Source: an uncultured Paracoccaceae bacterium (GTDB taxonomy: Bacteria > Pseudomonadota > Alphaproteobacteria > Rhodobacterales > Rhodobacteraceae). Taken from it: DNA of 64,000 nt. Each line of letters opens with the position of its first letter. Within the stretch, counting starts at the first letter, position 1. A program made the position numbers and the translations under genes. Location: the NCBI GenBank assembly GCA_943787785.1, contig CALSNT010000003.1, positions 124,001 through 188,000 on the forward strand. Direction: 5' to 3'. The notes beneath the pieces were generated by a model. The model saw nothing but the letters and a program-made list of their open reading frames with translations. It did no database searches and was not told where the DNA came from. Positions 52,686 to 63,800 of this stretch are shown one piece after another.

Positions 52686-54047
52686 ATGAAAAATCCGCCA
52701 GAAATGCGGCCAGATTTGGCACCCGCGCCGCGTGTTGCCGATACGCGACGCCCGGGACAGCCGACCATCGGCATGGTCTCGCTCGGCTGTCCCAAGGCGC
52801 TGGTCGATAGCGAGCGTATCCTGACCCGCCTGCGGGCCGAGGGGTACGCCATGTCGCCCGATTATGCCGGGGCCGATGCGGTGATCGTCAACACCTGCGG
52901 CTTTCTCGACTCAGCCAAGGCGGAATCGCTGGAGGCCATCGGCGAGGCGCTGACCGAGAACGGTCGCGTCATCGTCACCGGCTGCCTGGGGGCGGAACCG
53001 GATTATATCCGCGAACACCACCCCAAAATCCTCGCCGTCACTGGCCCGCATCAGTACGAGGCCGTGCTGGACGCCGTCCACGCCGCCGTGCCGCCCGCGC
53101 CCGACCCGTTCATCGACCTGCTGCCCGCCAGCGGCGTCACCCTGACCCCGCGCCACTACAGCTATCTCAAGATCGCCGAGGGCTGTAACCACAAGTGCCG
53201 GTTCTGCATCATCCCCGACATGCGCGGCAAACTCGCCAGCCGCCCCGCCCATGCGGTGGTCCGCGAAGCCGAACGGCTGGTCGAGGCCGGGGTGAAAGAA
53301 CTGCTGGTCATCAGTCAGGACACCTCGGCCTATGGTGTCGACATCCGGCACGCGGAGGACCGGGGCCACCGGGCCCATATCACCGATCTGGCGCGGGACC
53401 TCGGCAGCCTCGGCGCGTGGGTCCGCCTGCACTACATCTACCCGTACCCGCATGTCCGCGACCTGATCCCGCTGATGGCCGAGGGGTTGATCCTCCCCTA
53501 CCTCGACATCCCGTTCCAACACGCCGACCCCGGAGTGCTCCGCCGCATGGCCCGCCCGGCAGCGGCGGCGAAAACCCTGGATGAGATCACCGCCTGGCGG
53601 CAGGTCTGCCCCGACATCGCCCTGCGCAGCACCTTCATCGTCGGCTATCCGGGCGAGACCGAGGCCGAATTCCAAGTGCTGCTGGATTGGCTGGACGAGG
53701 CCCAACTGGATCGCGTCGGGTGCTTCAAATACGAAGACGTCGCCGGGGCACGCTCCAACGCCCTGCCGGACCACGTTGCGGAAGAGGTCAAGCAGGAGAG
53801 GTGGGAGCGGTTCATGGCCAAAGCGCAGGACATCTCAGCCGCGAAGCTGGCTGCGAAGGTTGGCAAGCAGCTGGAGGTGATCGTGGATGAGGTGGAGGAC
53901 GGCGTCGCCACCTGCCGGACAAAAGCGGACGCGCCGGAGATTGACGGAAACCTGTTTGTGGATGAAGGCTTTGAGCAGCTCACCCCGGGCGATATCGCCA
54001 CCGTCGAAGTGGACGAGGCGGGGGAGTATGATTTGTGGGGGCGCTAA
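52686..54047 (+). CDS. rimO: ribosomal protein S12 methylthiotransferase
   Basis: A 453-residue radical-SAM methylthiotransferase. The UPF0004 domain starts at [16 protein letters not shown] and includes [10 protein letters not shown]. The radical-SAM cluster motif is CNHKCRFC, and the C-terminal TRAM domain ends near AGEYDLWGR. It adds a methylthio group to Asp88 of ribosomal protein S12. The ATG at 52686 has AGGGG 7 nt upstream. Its start lies 67 bp from the divergent ankyrin gene. Confidence 0.95.
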   Translation: MKNPPEMRPDLAPAPRVADTRRPGQPTIGMVSLGCPKALVDSERILTRLRAEGYAMSPDYAGADAVIVNTCGFLDSAKAESLEAIGEALTENGRVIVTGCLGAEPDYIREHHPKILAVTGPHQYEAVLDAVHAAVPPAPDPFIDLLPASGVTLTPRHYSYLKIAEGCNHKCRFCIIPDMRGKLASRPAHAVVREAERLVEAGVKELLVISQDTSAYGVDIRHAEDRGHRAHITDLARDLGSLGAWVRLHYIYPYPHVRDLIPLMAEGLILPYLDIPFQHADPGVLRRMARPAAAAKTLDEITAWRQVCPDIALRSTFIVGYPGETEAEFQVLLDWLDEAQLDRVGCFKYEDVAGARSNALPDHVAEEVKQERWERFMAKAQDISAAKLAAKVGKQLEVIVDEVEDGVATCRTKADAPEIDGNLFVDEGFEQLTPGDIATVEVDEAGEYDLWGR

Positions 54048-54055
54048 TCTAAGCA

Positions 54056-54076
54056 AACGAAAAATTCCGTTTCGTT
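54056..54076. other. inverted repeat between rimO and the RelA/SpoT gene
   Basis: AACGAAA (54056-54062) and TTTCGTT (54070-54076) form a 7-bp stem with a 7-nt loop, at the point where base composition falls sharply. It has no T run, so it may be a weak rimO terminator or a border feature of the AT-rich insert. Confidence 0.35.
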
Positions 54077-54136
54077 GACTTAATTGCCATCCGTCGGTAC
54101 GAATCGGATGCAGAAAATGTATTTTGGGGATTTTTT

Positions 54137-55216
54137 TTGGAAGAAACAGTTTCGAAAGATTGGGGTGAGAGGTTTCGAGCGGATCGCCCGAAATATTATG
54201 ATTTCACCAAAGAAGTGGATGACTTGCTGCATAAGATCCTCGCAGGGAATTCTATTGACTACGTGAATATTGAGGCTCGGACCAAGTCAGTGGGTTCTTT
54301 CTGTGAAAAGATTTCTCGCGATGGGAAAAGCTATGCGGATCCTCTGAGGCAGATAACAGATCTGAGTGCCTGCAGGGTAATTTGCTATTATAATAGTGAT
54401 ATAGATCGAATTGATGAGTTGCTAAGAAAAAACTTTAAGGTGCTTGATGAGTATTCAGAAAAGAAGGACAAGAAGGAAAATCCAAGAGAATTTGGCTACT
54501 TGTCTCGGCACTTGGTTGTCGAATTTGGTGCAGAAAGACTGAAGTTTGACGAATACAAAAGATTTCGTACTTTGAGAGCCGAAATCCAGGTAAGAACAGC
54601 ATTACAGCATGCATGGGCCGCAATTGAGCACAAACTGCAGTACAAAAACCAATCTGAAGTTCCTGAGCCACTACAAAGGAAACTTTTCCAAATTTCGGCA
54701 CTACTAGAGCTTGCTGACGATGAGTTTGAATTTTTGCAGAAAAAACTGGGAGTATTGCGAAAAGAGTACCAGGATGAAATTGAGTCCGGCGAGCAGGAAC
54801 TTCCTATTAACGTCGAGTCCGTAGATGTTTATTTGTTAACATCAAATGCAATCGAAGGGGTGAGGTCGTCTCTTTGGAAGTATGGCTATTCGATGGCTCC
54901 GCAGCATCCTTCCGCACGAAACCCTCTAAGTAAGCTAGTTGAAACGCTGCAGGTCGTCGGGATTGGGTCGGTTTCAGATTTGGATAAACAGCTGTTTGAG
55001 GGCAAGACAAAAGGGTTTTGGACTGAGCAATTCGATAAATTGTTTAAGACGTGGAAAACGCCAGAAATGCCGAACAAATTAGTTCTCGACCCCGTAGGCG
55101 TGGTAAGAATCATGCTCATTCTTGCTTCCAAGAAAACCGTGGCTGAAAAGGCCTTGAGACGGGTGCCGTTTGGAGAAAGTTTGAATGCCGCACTGAAGTC
55201 TATGATGGTTGAATAA
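54137..55216 (+). CDS. RelA/SpoT-domain nucleotide pyrophosphokinase, island gene
   Basis: A 359-residue protein with a RelA/SpoT synthetase domain. [14 protein letters not shown] (residues 47-60) is the ATP loop, TDLSACRVI holds the metal-binding Asp75, and [19 protein letters not shown] (149-167) matches the conserved EIQIRT...HAWAEIEH block. No HD hydrolase domain precedes it. Residues from about 185 to 359 match nothing I recognise and may be regulatory. The start is TTG, 6 nt after GGGGA, with eight T in between. The base composition is roughly 42 percent GC, far below its neighbours. The end overlaps carB by 17 bp. Small alarmone synthetase, or a toxSAS / CapRel-like defence effector, are both possible. 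Confidence 0.75.
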   Translation: MEETVSKDWGERFRADRPKYYDFTKEVDDLLHKILAGNSIDYVNIEARTKSVGSFCEKISRDGKSYADPLRQITDLSACRVICYYNSDIDRIDELLRKNFKVLDEYSEKKDKKENPREFGYLSRHLVVEFGAERLKFDEYKRFRTLRAEIQVRTALQHAWAAIEHKLQYKNQSEVPEPLQRKLFQISALLELADDEFEFLQKKLGVLRKEYQDEIESGEQELPINVESVDVYLLTSNAIEGVRSSLWKYGYSMAPQHPSARNPLSKLVETLQVVGIGSVSDLDKQLFEGKTKGFWTEQFDKLFKTWKTPEMPNKLVLDPVGVVRIMLILASKKTVAEKALRRVPFGESLNAALKSMMVE

Positions 55217-58200
55217 CCATTGCCTGCAGCGCCTTCACGCTGATATCCCCCTCACGCTCGGCCAGTATGGCGTGCGCGGCGGCATGCGCCCCGGCGAGCG
55301 TGGTGAAATACGGGATGTGATCGCTTAGCGCGACGGCCCTTAGCGAGCGTGAATCCTCGACCGCTTGCGTCCCTTCGGTGGTGTTCATCACCAGCTGCAC
55401 GCCGCCGTCCTTCATCACGTCGACGATGCTGGGCCGCCCTTCATAGGCTTTCTTGACCACCTCGGCGGCAATCCCGTGGTCCGCCAGAAACGCCGCCGTG
55501 CCGCCAGTCGCCAGCAGACCAAAGCCCATCCCGTCCAGCGCCTGCGCCGTTTCCACCAGCAGCGGGCCCTTGTCTGCCTCCTTGATCGACAGGAAAACGA
55601 CGCCCTCACGTGGGAATTTCACCCCGGCCCCCATCTGCGCCTTCAGGAACGCGCGGTGGAAGCTGGCGTCATAGCCCATGACCTCTCCGGTCGAGCGCAT
55701 TTCCGGCCCCAGCAGCGTGTCCACACCAGGAAAGCGCGCAAACGGCAGCACCGCTTCCTTGACCGCAAACCCGTCGATATTCGGGTCTTTCAGATCAAAA
55801 GCGCCCAGCTTTTCACCGGCCATCAACCGCGCCGCGATCGCCGCAATCGGACTGCGCACCGCCTTGGCCACGAACGGCACGGTGCGCGAGGCACGCGGGT
55901 TCACCTCGATCAGGAAAATCTCACCATCTTTCACCGCGAACTGCACGTTCATCAGGCCGACGACATTCAGCGCCAGCGCCAGCGCGCGGGTCTGCACTTC
56001 GATTTCGGCAATGATCTCACGCGTCAGGGAATAGGGCGGCAGCGAACACGCGCTATCGCCCGAATGCACGCCCGCCTCTTCGATATGCTGCATGATCCCG
56101 GCGACATGCACGTCGGTGCCGTCGCAGAGCGCATCTACATCCAGCTCAATCGCGCCCGCCAGATAGCTGTCGAGCAGTACCGGGCTGTCGCCCGACACCA
56201 CCACCGCGTCCGAGATATAGCGCTCCAACTGCGCCTGATCGCGCACGATCTCCATCGCCCGGCCGCCCAGCACGTAGGACGGGCGGATCACCAGCGGAAA
56301 ACCGATGAGTTCGGCCGCCTCAAAGGCTTCGGCATCGGTATGGGCCAGCGCGTTGTGCGGCTGTTTCAGGCCCAGCGATTGGACAAGCTGCTGAAATCGC
56401 TCACGGTCTTCGGCCAGATCAATGGCGTCTGGCGTTGTACCCAGGATCGGGATTCCCTCGGCTTCCAACGCATTGGCCAGCTTCAGCGGTGTCTGACCGC
56501 CGAACTGGACGATGACTCCGTGCAGCGTGCCGTTTTCCTGTTCGACCCGCAGGATTTCCATAACGTGCTCGAAGGTCAGTGGCTCGAAATACAGGCGATC
56601 CGAAGTGTCATAGTCCGTGCTCACCGTCTCAGGATTGCAGTTGACCATGATGGTTTCATACCCCGCCTCGGTCAGCGCAAAGCAGGCGTGGCAGCAGCAA
56701 TAATCGAATTCGATTCCCTGGCCGATCCGGTTCGGGCCACCGCCGAGGATGACGACTTTCTTGGCGTCTGAGGGCCGCGCCTCATCCTCAACCTCGCCCA
56801 TCACCGGGGCCTCATAGGTTGAGTACATATATGGTGTCTGCGCCTCGAATTCGGCCGCACAGGTATCGATCCGTTTGAACACCGCAGTGACGCCCAGATT
56901 CTGGCGGGCCTGGCGCACATTTGCTTCGTCGCGTCCTGTCAGATGCGCCAACCGGGCGTCAGTGAAACCCAGCATCTTCAGCGAACGCAGGCCCTGCTCG
57001 GTCATCGGCAGGCCATCTGCGCGGACCTGTTCCTCAGTGTCGATGATATCGCGTATCCGCGCAAGAAACCACGGGTCGAAAGACGTCGCGGCGAAAATTG
57101 CATCGTCCGACATACCATGTCGCATCGCCTGCGCGATCACCCGCAACCGGTCCGGCGTCTGACGGCTTAGCGCAGCGATCAGCGCACTTTCCTCCGGCGC
57201 GCCCTCAATCGCGATCTCATCAAATCCGGTCAGCCCGGTCTCCATACTGGCCAGCGCTTTTTGTAGGCTTTCGTGGATCGTCCGGCCAATGGCCATCGCT
57301 TCGCCAACCGATTTCATCGCGGTGGACAGCAGCGGTTCCGAGCCGGGAAATTTCTCGAACGCAAATCGGGGGATTTTCGTGACGACGTAGTCAATCGTCG
57401 GCTCAAAACTCGCCGGGGTGACCTTGGTAATGTCGTTGTCCAACTCGTCCAGCGTATAGCCAACCGCCAGTTTCGCAGCGATTTTGGCAATCGGAAAGCC
57501 GGTCGCCTTGGAGGCCAGCGCCGATGAGCGGCTGACCCGCGGGTTCATCTCAATCACCACCATGCGCCCGTCTTCGGGGTTCACGGCCCATTGCACGTTG
57601 GACCCGCCGGTCTCGACGCCGATCTCACGCAGGACGGCAATACTGGCCGCCCGCATCCGCTGATATTCCTTGTCGGTCAGCGTCAGGGCAGGGGCCACGG
57701 TGATCGAGTCGCCGGTATGCACTCCCATCGGGTCCACGTTTTCGATGGCGCAGATGATGATGGCGTTGTCGGCGCGGTCGCGCACGACCTCCATCTCAAA
57801 CTCTTTCCAGCCCAGCAGGGACTCGTCGATCAGGATCTGGTTGACCGGGCTGGCATCCAGACCCGTGCGGCAAAAGTGCTCATAGTCGGCGCGATTATAA
57901 GCAACACCGCCACCCGTCCCGCCAAGCGTAAACGCTGGCCGGATGATCGCGGGCAGGCCGATATCCTCAAGCGCCGCCAGGCATTCGTCCATCGTGTTGG
58001 CAATCGTCGCTCGCGGGTTTTCCAGCCCGATCCGGTCCATCGCCTCACGGAAAAGCTTGCGATCCTCGGCCATCTCGATGGCCTCTCGGTTCGCCCCGAT
58101 CAGCTCGACCCCGAATTTCTCCAAGACGCCGAGATCGGCAACCGCCAACGCGGTGTTCAAGCCGGTCTGCCCACCCATTGTTGGCAACAGCGCATCGGGG

Positions 58201-58445
58201 CGTTCCACTTCGATAATCTTGGCGACAACTTCGGGCGTGATCGGCTCGATATAGGTCGCGTCCGCCATCTCAGGGTCGGTCATGATGGTGGCGGGGTTCG
58301 AGTTTACCAGGATCACCCGGTAGCCCTCTTCTCGCAGCGCCTTGCAGGCCTGAGCGCCGGAATAGTCAAACTCACACGCTTGCCCAATAACAATTGGCCC
58401 CGCACCGATAATCATGATCGAGCTTATGTCGGTGCGTTTTGGCAT
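55200..58445 (-). CDS. carB: carbamoyl-phosphate synthase large subunit
   Basis: A 1081-residue CarB with two ATP-grasp halves: the first starts at [20 protein letters not shown], the second at [20 protein letters not shown]. Each has the conserved [12 protein letters not shown]-type motif ([16 protein letters not shown] and [15 protein letters not shown]). The C terminus is the MGS-like allosteric domain ([17 protein letters not shown]). It makes carbamoyl phosphate for pyrimidines and arginine; carA is not in the window. I choose the ATG at 58445 (MPKRTDIS) after GGGGG; the frame is open to 58487. The convergent island gene overlaps its last 17 bp. Confidence 0.96.
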   Translation of the reverse strand: MPKRTDISSIMIIGAGPIVIGQACEFDYSGAQACKALREEGYRVILVNSNPATIMTDPEMADATYIEPITPEVVAKIIEVERPDALLPTMGGQTGLNTALAVADLGVLEKFGVELIGANREAIEMAEDRKLFREAMDRIGLENPRATIANTMDECLAALEDIGLPAIIRPAFTLGGTGGGVAYNRADYEHFCRTGLDASPVNQILIDESLLGWKEFEMEVVRDRADNAIIICAIENVDPMGVHTGDSITVAPALTLTDKEYQRMRAASIAVLREIGVETGGSNVQWAVNPEDGRMVVIEMNPRVSRSSALASKATGFPIAKIAAKLAVGYTLDELDNDITKVTPASFEPTIDYVVTKIPRFAFEKFPGSEPLLSTAMKSVGEAMAIGRTIHESLQKALASMETGLTGFDEIAIEGAPEESALIAALSRQTPDRLRVIAQAMRHGMSDDAIFAATSFDPWFLARIRDIIDTEEQVRADGLPMTEQGLRSLKMLGFTDARLAHLTGRDEANVRQARQNLGVTAVFKRIDTCAAEFEAQTPYMYSTYEAPVMGEVEDEARPSDAKKVVILGGGPNRIGQGIEFDYCCCHACFALTEAGYETIMVNCNPETVSTDYDTSDRLYFEPLTFEHVMEILRVEQENGTLHGVIVQFGGQTPLKLANALEAEGIPILGTTPDAIDLAEDRERFQQLVQSLGLKQPHNALAHTDAEAFEAAELIGFPLVIRPSYVLGGRAMEIVRDQAQLERYISDAVVVSGDSPVLLDSYLAGAIELDVDALCDGTDVHVAGIMQHIEEAGVHSGDSACSLPPYSLTREIIAEIEVQTRALALALNVVGLMNVQFAVKDGEIFLIEVNPRASRTVPFVAKAVRSPIAAIAARLMAGEKLGAFDLKDPNIDGFAVKEAVLPFARFPGVDTLLGPEMRSTGEVMGYDASFHRAFLKAQMGAGVKFPREGVVFLSIKEADKGPLLVETAQALDGMGFGLLATGGTAAFLADHGIAAEVVKKAYEGRPSIVDVMKDGGVQLVMNTTEGTQAVEDSRSLRAVALSDHIPYFTTLAGAHAAAHAILAEREGDISVKALQAMVIQPS

Positions 58446-58562
58446 GATCGACCCCCGGCTGTCCGGGGGCTGGCGGACCCGGCGCAAAATCCTTGCGGGT
58501 TATAGCCACGGCGCGGGCGTGCACAACACCCTCTTGCGGCAATCTTTCGGCTTTGGCGCGGG

Positions 58563-59849
58563 TCAGATAGGTTTCGCGGAATTCAAGCTCGCCAGAAGGG
58601 CCACCAACGCTGCCAGGAAGACCGGGACCATGATTAGAATTTGCGGATAGAACGGCAGGGCGACGTCGAAGAACAGCGATTGAAACGGCACGCTGAGTGT
58701 AACCCAGACGATTAGCAGCAGGGTCATCGCGCGGCGCAGCGGCATCACAACCAACACTCCCGGCAGCAAAAACAGCGCCAGCAGGTAATAATGCGCCCAG
58801 CCCAGCGGAGCGAAGATCGCAACGATCAGCGCAAGGCCCAGAAGTTGCGCGCCAGTTCGCCGTCGATGATCCACCCGCTGCGTCACGCGCCAAAGAACAA
58901 AAGTCGCGATTAGCAATCCCAGCGTCGACATCACCGAGATCCAGCCCGGTTTGGCGAAGATGTACTCGTTGTCTATATGCAGAGGAGCGGTGCCACGCAC
59001 GGCGTTCCAAATCTCGAACAGAAAAGTCTCGAACGAGAACGCAAAGAAGCTGGCGTAGATGTAGGCGCTGATTGTGCGAAGGTGGCTGAGGTAGGTCAGA
59101 TGCAACTCGGGGCCCGCGACGGCGTAGCTGAGGGCAAGCATGACCATGCCGCTGACCATGAACGCCGCCAGCGCACGTCCATTGCGATCAAATAGAAATA
59201 TCAGCGCAAAGGCGGCCGGCGTGATTTTCAGGCAGGCGGCCAGTGCCAGCGCCACCCCGGCAGCGAAAAATGCCCCCGCGATGTAGCGTTCGAACGCCAG
59301 CAGGCACAGAAAGAAAACCAGGATTTGCGTCTGCCCCAGCAGCAGCGCCGACATCAACGGTACGCCGGGCACCAGCAGGGCAAGGCTGATCAGCATCCAA
59401 GTGCCCAGAGCAATTGCTGCGCCGATAATCCGGCGTGCCAGCAGGATACTGCCCAGAACCAGCGCGACATTGACCACCAGATTCAAATTCATCGCTGCCT
59501 GCGGATCAAATCGTGCCACCGGAGCCATCACCGCCGCCACCCAAGGCGGATAGATAAACGGATAGGTCTGTTCACCGCCGTGCCCCACCGCCGCCACCGC
59601 CGCGACCCACGCGGGCGGCATCTGGATGCCAATCACCTCAGGTGGGGCGGCGTAGACCTGCGCCAGATCGCCTGCCCCAAAGAATTGACCCGCGAAATAG
59701 AGCGCGCTGAAATCGACGGCCCAGACGTTCCAGTGAATTAGAACGAGGTAGAGCGCCGCGAACACCGCAGCCACAACTGCCAGCGTGTCGGCCCGTCGCT
59801 CTATCTGCTTCCAAAGTCCGGCCAACCTGTCCACCGCGCTGTTTTGCAC
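58563..59849 (-). CDS. GT87-type membrane glycosyltransferase (DUF2029)
   Basis: A 428-residue integral membrane protein with ten or more helices. VDFSALYFAGQFFGAGD near residue 45 carries the acidic residue placed as in GT-C enzymes, and QTYPFIYPPWVAAVMAPVA is typical of GT87 (polyprenol-phosphate-mannose dependent). It would transfer a sugar from a lipid carrier on the outer side of the inner membrane. The acceptor is unknown. It is 43 bp downstream of cfa and 117 bp upstream of carB on the same strand. Confidence 0.75.
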   Translation of the reverse strand: MQNSAVDRLAGLWKQIERRADTLAVVAAVFAALYLVLIHWNVWAVDFSALYFAGQFFGAGDLAQVYAAPPEVIGIQMPPAWVAAVAAVGHGGEQTYPFIYPPWVAAVMAPVARFDPQAAMNLNLVVNVALVLGSILLARRIIGAAIALGTWMLISLALLVPGVPLMSALLLGQTQILVFFLCLLAFERYIAGAFFAAGVALALAACLKITPAAFALIFLFDRNGRALAAFMVSGMVMLALSYAVAGPELHLTYLSHLRTISAYIYASFFAFSFETFLFEIWNAVRGTAPLHIDNEYIFAKPGWISVMSTLGLLIATFVLWRVTQRVDHRRRTGAQLLGLALIVAIFAPLGWAHYYLLALFLLPGVLVVMPLRRAMTLLLIVWVTLSVPFQSLFFDVALPFYPQILIMVPVFLAALVALLASLNSAKPI

Positions 59850-59892
59850 AGGCTAGGGCCGGAAGGGCACGGACCTCAAGTCCGCCCGCCGG

Positions 59893-61125
59893 TTATTCCG
59901 CAGCGTGATGCATCTGCGCCGGGGCCACGTCGTGATACAGATAGTCCCGCGTCAACGGTACCGCCGCCTGATCGCGCGCCAGCTGGAACTGGAAAACAAC
60001 CTGCCCGTTGTGACGGAACCCCATCTCCGACGCCGCCAGATAAAACCGCCACATCCGTACGAAGCGCGCGTCATAGATCGCCTCCGCCGCGTCCATCCGT
60101 GCCGAAAAACGATCGAACCAATGCTTCAGCGTCTCGGCATAATGCAGCCGCCACACCTCGATGTCAGTGCTGACCAACCGCTCTTTCTCGACCGCCGCCA
60201 TCGCTTCAGACATCGCTGGCGTGTAGCCGCCCGGAAAAATGTAACGATCAAGCCAGGCCGCGCTTGCGCCGGGCGGGTCGCTGCGCCCGATGGTGTGGAT
60301 CAGGGCAACACCATCCTCGGCCAGCAGGTTGCGCACGGTGCGAAAATACTCGCGGTAATGCGGCACGCCGACGTGTTCGAACATGCCCACCGAGACGATC
60401 CGGTCGAAGCGTTCCGAGACATGCCGGTAATCCATCAGTCGGAAATCCACCTGCCCGGAGAGGCCCGCTTCGGCAGCCCGCCGGGTGGCAATCTTGTGCT
60501 GCTCCTGGGACAAGGTCACACCCACGACCCGCGCGCCATAGTCCCGCGCCAGCGTCAGCCCCATACCGCCCCAACCACAGCCGATATCCAGTACCCGCAT
60601 TCCTGGCCGGATCAGCAATTTCTCGGCAATATGGGCCTTCTTGGCCGCCTGCGCATCCTCCAGTGACATGCCTGGGTCCCGGAAGTAGGCGCAGGAATAC
60701 TGCTTGTCCGCGTCCAGAAACAGATCATAGAGCTTTGCCGACAAGTCATAATGATGGGCCACGTTCCGACGTGCCCGCGGTGCCGGGTTGAACTGCCGCA
60801 AACGCCGCGTTGCGTTGCGAACAAACTGAACCGGAGCTTGCCAAGCCGCCCCGTGCTTGGCTCCGACATTGCGCGCCACCAGCGCAAGGAAACCCCGGAT
60901 ATCATCGCCTTCGATAGTCAGCGTGCCGTCCATATAGGCTTCACCCACGGCCAGATCGCGACTCATCAGAATTTTTCGGGGCAAGGCCGGATCGCTCAGC
61001 CGAACCCGAACCGGTTCGACGTGTTCATCGCCATATTCGCGCCGGGTGCCGTCCGGCATCTCGACGCTTAAACGCCCTTCGCGCACCATCGCCCGCAGCA
61101 TCGCGTCAAAAAGTCTGTCCCACAT
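59893..61125 (-). CDS. cfa: cyclopropane-fatty-acyl-phospholipid synthase
   Basis: A 410-residue SAM-dependent enzyme. The motif I is VLDIGCGWGGMGLTLARDYG, NVAHHYDLSAKLYDLFLD is the family signature, and YIFPGGYTPAMSEAM is near the lipid site. It methylenates cis double bonds in membrane phospholipids. The ribosome site AAGGAGGTGA, 4 nt before the ATG, is a near-perfect match to the anti-Shine-Dalgarno, so translation should be strong. The gene is divergent from aspS over a 255-bp gap. Confidence 0.93.
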   Translation of the reverse strand: MWDRLFDAMLRAMVREGRLSVEMPDGTRREYGDEHVEPVRVRLSDPALPRKILMSRDLAVGEAYMDGTLTIEGDDIRGFLALVARNVGAKHGAAWQAPVQFVRNATRRLRQFNPAPRARRNVAHHYDLSAKLYDLFLDADKQYSCAYFRDPGMSLEDAQAAKKAHIAEKLLIRPGMRVLDIGCGWGGMGLTLARDYGARVVGVTLSQEQHKIATRRAAEAGLSGQVDFRLMDYRHVSERFDRIVSVGMFEHVGVPHYREYFRTVRNLLAEDGVALIHTIGRSDPPGASAAWLDRYIFPGGYTPAMSEAMAAVEKERLVSTDIEVWRLHYAETLKHWFDRFSARMDAAEAIYDARFVRMWRFYLAASEMGFRHNGQVVFQFQLARDQAAVPLTRDYLYHDVAPAQMHHAAE

Positions 61126-61316
61126 AGGTCACCTCCTTTGCCCCGGATGGGGCAGGCCAGTGCGGTCATAAAGGCCGCCGATCTCCTCGCCTTTCCAAGG
61201 TGTTATCGGCTGACGGGCGATATTCTGCGCAAAGATTAACGTTATGTAAAGTCCGCGCCCTCTTGCGCACATACCGTGGCGGAACGCCGCCGCCGCTTGG
61301 ATTGGCCGCGCGCTGC

Positions 61317-61345
61317 TTGACTTCGCGGGGGCAGGGGTGTGTATC
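61317..61345 (+). promoter_or_regulatory. sigma-70-type promoter for aspS
   Basis: TTGACT (61317-61322) and TGTATC (61340-61345) are 17 bp apart. Transcription would start near 61352, about 29 nt before the aspS ATG, with GGAG in the short leader. Confidence 0.5.
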
Positions 61346-61380
61346 CCGCAGGTCCTTTCTGCCGCCTTCGGAGCCTGACC

Positions 61381-63363
61381 ATGCACGCCTACCGCACCCA
61401 TACCTGCGCCGATCTGCGCGCCGAGCACGTTGGCGATACCGTACGCTTGTCCGGCTGGGTCCACCGGGTCCGCGACCACGGTGGCGTCCTGTTCATCGAC
61501 CTGCGGGACCACTACGGCGTGACCCAGGTGCTGGCCGACCCCGACAGCCCCGTCTTCGCCGAGGTTGAAAAGGTCCGTTCAGAATGGTGCATCCGCATCG
61601 ACGGGTTGGTGAAGGCGCGCGACGCAAGCCTGATCAACACCAAAATCCCCACCGGCGAGGTCGAGGTTTTTGTTAAGGATATCGAGGTGTTGGGCGCCGC
61701 GGACGAGCTTCCGCTCATGGTGTTTGGCGATCAGGAATACCCAGAGGAAACGCGCCTGAAATACCGCTTCCTTGACCTCAGGCGCGAGCAATTGCAGGCC
61801 AACATGAAGCTGCGCAGCGACGTCGTGCGCGACATCCGCGAACGCATGTGGGGGCAGGGGTTCAACGAATTCCAGACGCCGATTCTGACCGCCTCCTCGC
61901 CCGAGGGTGCGCGCGACTTCCTTGTCCCGTCGCGCCTGCATCCCGGCAAGTTCTATGCGCTGCCCCAGGCCCCGCAGCAGTTCAAGCAACTCATCATGGT
62001 GTCGGGCTACGACAAATACTTCCAGATCGCGCCCTGTTTCCGCGACGAAGACCCGCGCGCGGACCGGTCCCCGACCGACTTCTACCAGCTCGACATGGAG
62101 ATGAGCTTCGTCACCCAGGACGATGTTTTCGCCTGTATTGAGCCGGTGATTCGCGGCTGTTTCGAACGCTTCGGCGGCGGCCGGAAGGTGGATCAGACTT
62201 GGGAACAGATCAGCTATGCCGACTCTGCGCTCTGGTACGGGACCGACAAGCCGGACCTGCGCAACCCGATCAAGATGCAGGTCGTCAGCGACCACTTCCG
62301 CGGTTCCGGCTTCGCGATCTTCGCCAAGCTGCTGGAGAACGAAGGCACCGAAATCCGCGCCATCCCCGCGCCCGGTGGCGGGTCGCGGAAATTTTGCGAC
62401 CGGATGAACAGCTTTGCCCAAGCGCAGGGCCTGCCGGGGATGGGGTATATTTTCTGGCGCGAAGTTGAAGGCAAGCACCACACAGAGGGGCTTTGGATCA
62501 AGATCGATGAGTGGCGGAAGGGCAGGTTTGATAGCGAAGCGTTGGTCCAAAGAGGCCTCGTTGGCGTGAAAGCCGAGCAATGGGATCGACTGGAGGAACT
62601 AGTCGCAAAACTTGAGGGCGAAGACCCGATTGGCGAGGAGATTGTTCAAAGAGAAATTGATGCTGAGTTTGGACCTCGCGCCATGGAAGCCGCCGGGCCG
62701 CTCGCCAAGAACATCGGGCCTGAACGGACCGAGGCGATCCGCCAGCAACTGGGGCTTAAGGTCGGCGACGCCGCCTTCTTCCTCGGCGGCAAACCTTCCG
62801 CTTTCGAGGCCGTCGCTGGCCGCGCGCGGGATGAGATCGGCAATGAGCTTGGCCTGACCGACACCGACCGCTTCGCCTTTGCCTGGATCGTCGACTTCCC
62901 GATGTACGAAGCGGATGAGGAAACCGGCAAGGTCGATTTCTCGCACAACCCCTTCTCGATGCCCCAGGGCGGGCTGGAGGCGCTGGAGGGCGATCCGCTC
63001 AAGGTCCTCGGCTTCCAGTACGACCTTGCGTGCAACGGCAATGAACTCATTTCCGGTGCGATCCGGAATCACCGGCCTGAGATCATGTTCAAGGCCTTCG
63101 AACTGGCTGGCTATCCGAAATCTGAAGTCGAGGCCCGCTTCGGCGGCATGGTCAAAGCGTTCCAATACGGCGCGCCGCCCCATGGCGGTTGTGCGGCAGG
63201 CATCGACCGCATGGTCATGCTGCTGGCGGACGAGGCGAATATCCGCGAAGTCATCATGTTCCCGATGAACCAGCGCGCCGAGGACCTGATGATGGGCGCG
63301 CCGAGCGAGCCGATGAACGAACAGCTGCGCGAGTTGGGCCTGCGGGTGCTGCCCAAGGAGTGA
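61381..63363 (+). CDS. aspS: aspartyl-tRNA synthetase with an internal insertion
   Basis: A 660-residue bacterial-type AspRS with N-terminal OB-fold ([20 protein letters not shown]), class II motif 2 region [20 protein letters not shown] and motif 3 [18 protein letters not shown]. Bacterial enzymes are usually near 590 residues. The excess is a block of about 72 residues at 363-434 (62467-62682), between GYIFWREV and [13 protein letters not shown], which are normally almost adjacent. The block is highly charged and of somewhat lower GC than the flanks. In bacteria without AsnRS/GlnRS pairs AspRS can be non-discriminating. GGAG is 8 nt before the ATG. Confidence 0.92.
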   Translation: MHAYRTHTCADLRAEHVGDTVRLSGWVHRVRDHGGVLFIDLRDHYGVTQVLADPDSPVFAEVEKVRSEWCIRIDGLVKARDASLINTKIPTGEVEVFVKDIEVLGAADELPLMVFGDQEYPEETRLKYRFLDLRREQLQANMKLRSDVVRDIRERMWGQGFNEFQTPILTASSPEGARDFLVPSRLHPGKFYALPQAPQQFKQLIMVSGYDKYFQIAPCFRDEDPRADRSPTDFYQLDMEMSFVTQDDVFACIEPVIRGCFERFGGGRKVDQTWEQISYADSALWYGTDKPDLRNPIKMQVVSDHFRGSGFAIFAKLLENEGTEIRAIPAPGGGSRKFCDRMNSFAQAQGLPGMGYIFWREVEGKHHTEGLWIKIDEWRKGRFDSEALVQRGLVGVKAEQWDRLEELVAKLEGEDPIGEEIVQREIDAEFGPRAMEAAGPLAKNIGPERTEAIRQQLGLKVGDAAFFLGGKPSAFEAVAGRARDEIGNELGLTDTDRFAFAWIVDFPMYEADEETGKVDFSHNPFSMPQGGLEALEGDPLKVLGFQYDLACNGNELISGAIRNHRPEIMFKAFELAGYPKSEVEARFGGMVKAFQYGAPPHGGCAAGIDRMVMLLADEANIREVIMFPMNQRAEDLMMGAPSEPMNEQLRELGLRVLPKE

Positions 63364-63384
63364 GGCTCAGCCGACGGCTGCCTC
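63362..63384 (+). other. hairpin immediately after aspS
   Basis: GAGGC-TC-AGCCG (63363 onward) pairs with CGGCTGCCTC through a 2-nt bulge and a 1-nt loop. A further GGCC/GGCC arm pair follows within 20 nt. No T run is present, so Rho-independent termination is doubtful. Confidence 0.35.
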
Positions 63385-63620
63385 TGGCCTGAAGCGGCCA
63401 ATGGAGGTTTGCCTTGGTCAGCCCGAAATCAAGCCAGAAAAGCGCCGGACTGTCCCTAGGACCGGCGCTTCCGCCAAGTCGCGCGTCCGGATTGCGATTT
63501 TCTTTGGCCAAAAGCAGCAATCGTTCCTGCTCAGAATGGAGACTTGCGCCAAACGAAAATCGCCGCCGAAAAGCGCTCTACCGGAGCCTGGCGACGCCCT
63601 CCAATCCAAATCTGTCTGTA

Positions 63621-63800
63621 TTACAGGTTTGCAGCCGTCGCCGCAGGCACCACGTCCGCCCGATCAGAGGATCCGGTGATGGCACCAAACAGCGCTACGC
63701 TCAGCAGTACAGCGCCTAGCGTTAGAATGGCCCAGTCGAGCGGTCCACTGCGCGTTCCAGCGTCATTTGCGGGCATTTTTTGAAGCAGATTTTCCAGCAT
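63621..63800 (-). CDS. small single-helix membrane protein (59 aa)
   Basis: A 59-residue frame, MLENLLQKMPANDAGTRSG, then one clear membrane helix (LDWAILTLGAVLLSVALFGAI) and a short polar tail. GAAGG lies about 9 nt before the ATG at 63800; the longer frame to 63899 looks non-coding. The family is not recognised, though the layout resembles small Flp-pilin-sized proteins without a prepilin site. The last 200 bp of the window hold no other gene I can support. Confidence 0.5.
   Translation of the reverse strand: MLENLLQKMPANDAGTRSGPLDWAILTLGAVLLSVALFGAITGSSDRADVVPAATAANL

Noticed and set aside
63401-63719. Two plus-strand frames of 90-100 codons after aspS
   Set aside because: Low-complexity, basic and Pro/Ser-rich translations with no start signal; one overlaps the more convincing minus-strand membrane protein.
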